This document shows, in pieces, positions 58,130 to 64,000 of a stretch of DNA of 64,000 bases. Position 1 is the stretch's first letter; the number at the start of each line of letters is the position of its first letter. A program made the translations under genes and the position numbers. The notes below the pieces were generated by a model that searched no databases, was not told the origin of the DNA, and saw only the letters and a list, made by a program, of their open reading frames with translations. The stretch comes from Rhizophagus irregularis (lineage: Eukaryota > Glomeromycota > Glomeromycetes > Glomerales > Glomeraceae), in NCBI RefSeq assembly GCF_026210795.1, contig NC_089447.1:2482501-2546500 (forward strand). Direction: 5' to 3'.

Positions 58130-61100
58130 ACACCAATTTATATCGGGTGTTTCACAGGGATCTCACCCCCCTGATAGTGCGCTATTTAATATTAATTGTC
58201 TTAATAACTCCCCTTCTTCCTTTTCCCCTTTTATTAACTTTGGACAAATCAATGTTAATGGTTTGTGCTCCCCTGTTCGACAATTGCATTTGTTAAATTA
58301 TTTTCTTCATTCTTCTTTTGGTGTTTTATCTTTAAATGATACTCGTCTTACTTCTTCCAGTGCTAAATTTATTTATCAAAATGAACATTCCCAACATAAT
58401 TTTAAGTCCTATTGGGCTCCTTCCCCTTCTAATTCACGACCACATGATGGTGTTGGTCTTTTACTTCGCCATCCTTTACATAAACATGTTCAGAAGATTG
58501 ATCCTTGGAAAGGTCGTCTTTTAAAATTGGATCTTTTTTTCCATCAAACAAAAATTTCTATCATCTCTGTTTATATTCCTTCTTATCATTCTATTCATTA
58601 CAAAGAACGTGATGCTATTTTTGCCTAACTAATTTATAACTTGATAAAGCCCGTTCTAATAACTATCATGTAATCATCCTTGGTGATTTTAATGCAGATG
58701 AAATTTCACATTCACATCTTCCTCAACATCATTTGAAAATTTTGCGATCACTTTCTTCTCGATATTTTACGGATCATCAATCCCATATTTCTTCAATTTC
58801 CGGTCCTAGTCTTACCTTTTATCATCAGAATGGTTCTTCAAGACTTGACTATATTTGGTCATCTCCTGGATTTCCTGCTTCTGGTCTTTTCTCTCAAGTT
58901 GAAACTTGTCCTAAGCTGAATGATAATCAATTTACTGATCACCGTGTACTTATAACCGCTTTTGATTTTAGCTCCTGTTTCGCTACTCTAGCTAAAGCTA
59001 GATTAAAACAAAAAAGCGAACAACGCACCATTTTTCTCTACAAAAACTTGAATGATGATATTTGGGACAAATTTTCTAACGAAGTAAACTCACGTCTTGA
59101 GCTGTATTTGGCCACACATCATCCTTCTATATCTTCACTTTCAGCTCTTTCTTTGGACAAACTTTGGCACGCTCTTAAACGTTCTATTCTTGGTGGTGCC
59201 ATTGATTCTCTACCATTTCAACATGTATCCAATACTCACCATCATAAATATCCTCCCGAGCTTATCATGCTTATTGCTATTAACAAATTCTTGGATAGAT
59301 TATTGTTTAAATTGACCACATCTAGGCCTAATCGTCCTGCTCAAATTTCACAAATGATTAATTCTTTACCTACCCAATTAATCCTTCTTAAATCTATTTT
59401 AACAGATTATACTATACCTTTTTATAGTACAACACCACTTTCTATTTTTGTCAAATTTTTGCGTTCACAAAAAGCTTTGGTCTCAGCCTATCTTTCCACG
59501 CAATTTCATCAACATCGTGTAGATTCCATTGAATATTATACTGCTCTTAGAGATGAACATTTCTCTACGTCTCCGGGCTCTTTCATTTTTTCAGCCCTAT
59601 CAGTGGAACATCGTTCTATTGTTCTTGATAGAGTTTTGGTCGTAATTGACTCCAAACCCACTTTACTTACTGATCCCACAGATATCAAACAAGCTGCTAT
59701 TAAACACTTCCAATCGGTCGTTACTCCTCCTTTGGTCCAGTATTCTTCTACGGATTCATTTCCTCCACGATGGCAAAGAGCATATACTCCTCTTTCTGAT
59801 CTTGATTCGTCATTATACAACTCGGTCATGTCTCCTATCCTGGAAGATGAATGGAAGAACATTCTCCATTCTATGCCTAATAATAAAGCCTCTGGTCCTT
59901 CAAAAATTTCTTATGAGATGCTCAAACATTTAACCGGCGAAGCTTTCAATTTATCCCTTGTCTTAGCTAACGCCTGCCTCATTCATGGAGATATTCCCGC
60001 TGATTGGCGTGAAGCGCTTGCTTATCCCATTCCAAAACCTCATGAATTTGACGCACAATTAAAGAATACGCGACCTATCACTTTGTTGGAAACTGTACGA
60101 AAATGTGTGGTTAAGGTCGTTACAACTCGACTTTCAAAAATCCTAGCTGATAATCAAGTGCTCCAAGGTGGTAATTTTGCTGGATTGCCAGGCGGTTCTA
60201 CTGACATCCCTATTAAGATGCTTGATGCTATTATTCATCAACGACGCTTTGACAAAACTGATGACCAAGAATTATGGATTGTTTCTCAGGACATTTCCAA
60301 GGCCTTTGACTCAATCGATTTAAACATGCTTAGATTAGCTTTACTCCGTCTGCATATACCGTCTTTGTTGATTAAATTTATCATTAACCTTTTTACAAGA
60401 CGTAATAATAAAATTATTACTTGCCATGGTGATACTCCTGGATACAGAGTTAGAATTGGTATAGACCAGGGTGAAATTATTTCTCCGTTATTATGGGTAA
60501 TTTATTTAGATCCTTTGTTCACAACACTTAATCGAGAAGCTAGTGATCCTTTTATTTTGAAATCCTTCGCATTATTGGATTATTCTCCAATTGAATATGA
60601 ACAACACAATTTCCCTGTTTCACATATTACATTTATGGATGATTCTACTTTGATCGCTTCATCTAAACGAGGAATTGAAGATCGCCTTTCCATTACTGCT
60701 GAATTTTATACTTTAAATAATACTCAAGCAAATTCAGCAAAATATATCCTTCTTTCTTCTGAACAATTTTCTCAAACTATAGAGTTTGATCTTTCTCCTT
60801 CTCCTTTAATTTTTAATTCTTTCCTTACTTTAAAGGCGTTAGCCTTATCTACATCCTTCCGTTTTTTAGGTGTTTGGTTTAATCTTTCAGCTTCTTCTCG
60901 TTTTGTTCATAACCAAACTATTTCCATGGTTAAAGACATGGCTGCTTTACTCAGTCCTAAAAAACTTTTGGCACAGCATGTGGCTTATCTTTACAATATT
61001 GTCTTGCTTCCGAGACTAGAATTTCGCCTACAAACCACATTATTTGCCGAATCTACCACTAATCGCATGGTCTCTCCGATGCTTTCCCTCATTCGAAAAA

Positions 61101-63595
61101 AGGCTGGTCTTGCCTCAGTCACTCCTCTTTCTGCGCTTTTCACATTGTTACCGTTCTCAATTCAGCAAGCTTTTGGCCGATTTTTATCATCACATGTTGC
61201 CTCATGGCAGAAAATTTTTTCTCATCCTTCATATAAGATTTTTGCCAATTATATGATTACTTATTTGCAAGGTTTTTTGGACTGTGATGCCTGTCCTTCT
61301 ATTATTGATTTGGAACCATGGTCTCATACCTTTTCCCTGCGTACACACTCTTTGTTCAATTCTTTACTGTTTTCTTCCCGATTGAATATCACGTGGTCTC
61401 TAACATTCCGACCTCCGAGAAAAGATCTACGTCTGGCAATACCACTCCGGTCTATCTTACCAAAAGAATTACTTACTTCCATGGAAAATGTTCGGAAGAA
61501 TTTCTGCACTCATTTTCTTGCTCAATTGATTACACCGTGTGGTTCTCGATTTCTCCCATGGAAAGATCTTTGCTTCCTTAAACGAGTATCGAACAAAGGA
61601 TCTGTGCCTGCTTGGTTTACTTATTTGTTTAATTTAGTTGTTATTCCTAATTCTTTTTCCTTTTTTGTTTTACCACAATTTAAAATATCTAATTCTTATA
61701 CTGTAGCTTCTATTTTTCCTATAGATATTAGTCGTAATTATTGGTTTAACCCTCAATGGGCTATTTCTTTTAATCGTAATACTAACTCTTTTCTTGTTGG
61801 CTGTGTGATTACTACATATCCAGCTCCACGTAACGAAGCTCTTATTTCACATTGGATTGCGTCATCTGTCGATGACTTATTATCTGATTTTATTGCATGC
61901 CAAGGATGTGCCTCTGCTTATCCGCGATCCTCCACTTCCAAAACATTGCTTAAACGATGTCCCTCTGAAAAGTGCTTCTCTTATGTGCCTTTATCAAATC
62001 TCATCCGTTACCCTACGAAGCCTCGTACTTATATACATGCGGACACTCGATCGGTCTCACTTTCCGCTTCGTTAAGCTATGCCAAATCTTCATTATTATT
62101 TCATCTTTTTGCTCCGGTTCGATCACCTCTTATGAACAATCAAGTGTCTCAGATTTCTGATATCCAACTTCCTTCTTCGGCTTCTGCACTGTATATTGAT
62201 GGTTCCTTCCTCCCTCCTTCTAGTCATCTGATATCTTCGATGACTTATGCATGGACTGCTATAGATCCTGATGGATTCATTTTGGAATCTCATTATAATA
62301 TCACTCCTTGCGTTTTTCCTTCTGCTTTACGTTCAGAAATTTTCGCTTTATTGCACGGACTGGACTCCCTCCCTCGGAATTCAAAGATTACTGTCGCCAC
62401 TGATTGTCCCCAATTACTTTCTTTATGGTCTTTGTATGCGGATGCTCCTTTTATTCCCAGAATGCTTAAAGAATCCAACCACCTTTTGTGGACCTCCATA
62501 CGAACTATTATGTCGCAGAAGAATCTGGATGTTACTTTGATCAAGGTTCCCGCTCACGCTGATGACCCTTTGAATAATCATGTGGATGCTTTAGCTAAAG
62601 CCGCTCATACTGATTTGCATCTTCCTTCCCATTCATCATCGGAATTACTTGCTCCTTGTATTTTACAATTTAATTCTTTACCTGTGGATATGAATATCCG
62701 GAAATTCATTGGAGATATTTTTGACGCCAAGAGTCTCTTGACTCTTGCTTTACTCCCAAGATTCAATCTTAATTCCTCTATTTCAGATATTGATTGGGCT
62801 TGTACCAAATTTTGTTTTAATAATAAACAACTACAATTCTCCCATCGAAATGGCCGGTCTGATTTTTGTGCTTTCCGTATCAAGATTTTATTGGATATGC
62901 TTCCGACACTCACAACTCTTCAAAGACGAAAGCCTCATATTTATGATCCGAGTTGGCTCTGTCCTCAGTGCAACTCCTTTCCTGAGACTTTAGACCATTT
63001 ATGGACTTGTCCTTATATTTTACCTGAATTTAGTCCTTTTAATACTTTTAAAACACTTCTCCTGGTCCTTAGAACCGTTTGTCTTGGAAAATTTCTTTCC
63101 ACGACTCCTTTGAAATCTCTACCGGACTCCTTTGTTATGGAATTTACGGCTATGGATTGTTGGGACTGTGATCCTCCTTCAAATTCTTGTCTGCGACTTA
63201 CACGTGGACTTATACCGATGTCTCTTACTAGTTTTCTTGGAACATATTTTTCATTATCCACTATTTGTTCTATTCTTGATACACCTTTACATGATTTTCA
63301 TTTTGATCTCTACGTACAAATCTGGTTGTGCCGTTCCGTTTTCTTTCATCATTGGGAATCAGCTCAAGGCATTACCAATAAAATGAAATCGTCCGTTATT
63401 GGGCCTTCTTCTACTACTCATCCTTTCTCGCAAATTTCTTCTGCAATTTTGACACCTTCTTTGGCGACAGCTTCCTTGGATTCCTGGGTTTCTTGGGTTT
63501 CCTCTTATATAATCCATGGGGGATCTTGGATTTCGCATTTGGATTTTTAGCGCCGCTTAACAGTTCAGCCTCTACTTAGGATTTCTTTTTGGTAA
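58122..63595 (+). pseudogene. LINE family B ORF2 (EN-RT-RNase H), nearly intact
   Basis: The ATG at 58122 overlaps the ORF1 stop (ATGATTGA). The frame runs through the endonuclease start (FGQINVNGLCSPVRQ at 58239), meets a TAA at 58626 and a single-base frameshift near 58650, then stays open for 1605 codons (58733-63550) to a TAG at 63548, which replaces Trp; the last codons end at 63595. Reverse transcriptase blocks: SQDISKAFDSIDLNM (60286), GIDQGEIISPLLW (60459), FMDDSTLIASS (60634). RNase H: LYIDGSF (62188), LRSEIFALL (62328), TVATDCPQL (62390), KVPAHADD (62543) and VDALAKAAH, a complete acidic set. Finger: WLCPQCNS with LDHLWTCPYI (62950-63020). Confidence 0.88.
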
Positions 63596-63875
63596 CGGAT
63601 TGGATCTTTGGATATGCTGAATAGTTGACTCACACTGGCCTTCGGGTAAAGTTGGGGTATGCGTTTCTGTAATAGTTTAGTTTTTCTTTACTTAATTTTA
63701 TTTTGTTTAGATTTCTTTACTTGTATGAATCGTGAAGCTAGTTCTTTTTATTTTTTATGTTTAATTTTCTATATTTTATTTGTAATATTGTTCGATTTGA
63801 GTTTTGTACTTTTCGTTTAAAATTTAAAATAAAAGATAAAGTCATAAGACTGTTTGCTCATAATCACCAAATATG

Positions 63876-64000
63876 AAAATCATCGCAACTCTTTCCTGAA
63901 ATTTTGAAAATACTAATAAAAATTTAATTTTGAAATTTTCGTTCGAAAATTTCTAAGTGCTCGTTCACAATACTAATATTTTCCCAGTTGCTTTCCTCTT
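63876..64000 (+). mobile_element. 5' end of a further family B LINE
   Basis: The last 125 bases match the leader of the copy at 55870 almost base for base (ATCATCGCAACTCTTTCCTG, then CGAAAATTTCTAAGTGCTCG). They follow a site B word at 63860. The array therefore continues past the window. Confidence 0.9.

Larger units (their letters stand above)
55870..63859 (+). mobile_element. LINE family B, full-length copy in head-to-tail array
   Basis: About 7.99 kb between site B words at 55854-55869 and 63860-63875. Leader from ATCATCGCAACTCTCTCCTG, ORF1 56011-58129, ORF2 58122-63595, then a 3' untranslated region ending ATAAAGTCATAAGACTGTTTGCTC. It follows the truncated copy directly and is followed directly by the 5' end of another copy. 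Damage is slight: one frameshift and two stops in ORF1; one stop plus one frameshift at the 5' part of ORF2; one stop near its end. Confidence 0.9.

Overview
The window looks like nuclear DNA of an AT-rich, intron-bearing, transposon-laden fungus. The best fit is an arbuscular mycorrhizal fungus (Glomeromycotina, Rhizophagus-like). This is inferred from very AT-rich intergenic DNA, short GT-AG introns, a fungal-type class II aldolase, a truncated kinase-like gene of a kind expanded in these fungi, and the dense load of hAT, pogo-like, LINE and SINE elements. No species-diagnostic marker is present.

Left part (1-17 kb) is the gene-bearing region. From left to right it holds a carotenoid-oxygenase (RPE65/CCD) family gene running off the left edge (minus strand, 8 exons visible); an unrecognised two-exon gene (minus); COG8 of the Golgi tethering COG complex (plus, single exon), divergent from the unknown gene; a large 13-exon CLASP-family microtubule-binding protein (plus) with a greatly expanded Q/E/R coiled-coil and Trp-Asp-Glu repeat region; a foldback repeat; and a class II fructose-bisphosphate aldolase (plus, 2 exons).

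Middle part (17-32 kb) is a gene-poor AT-rich desert. It holds several MITE or foldback elements with clear target duplications, a tandem array of seven exon-like units around 23.1-23.8 kb, a GAAT microsatellite, a short gene with a dual-acylation-like N terminus and a truncated kinase-like C terminus (28.0-28.6 kb, minus), and a decayed Gag-like fragment.

Right part (32-64 kb) is one nested stack of mobile elements. A pogo-like DNA transposon family with CAGTCAACTC ends and TA duplications (copies begin at 20702, 32011 and 41692) serves as host. In all three copies the same internal 17-bp site (site A, TAGTTTTATCCTTTTCC) is filled by a LINE (family A) or by a head-to-tail string of LINEs and tRNA-headed SINEs. 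In the third copy a second site (site B, ATAATCACCAAATATGGA) near the other end is filled by a head-to-tail array of a related LINE (family B) that continues past the right edge. A hAT transposon with an exact 8-bp duplication sits in the second copy. The consistent sites, orientations and duplications suggest two related non-LTR retrotransposon lineages that insert site-specifically into a DNA transposon, and this is the main finding. Most element ORFs carry a few stops or frameshifts.
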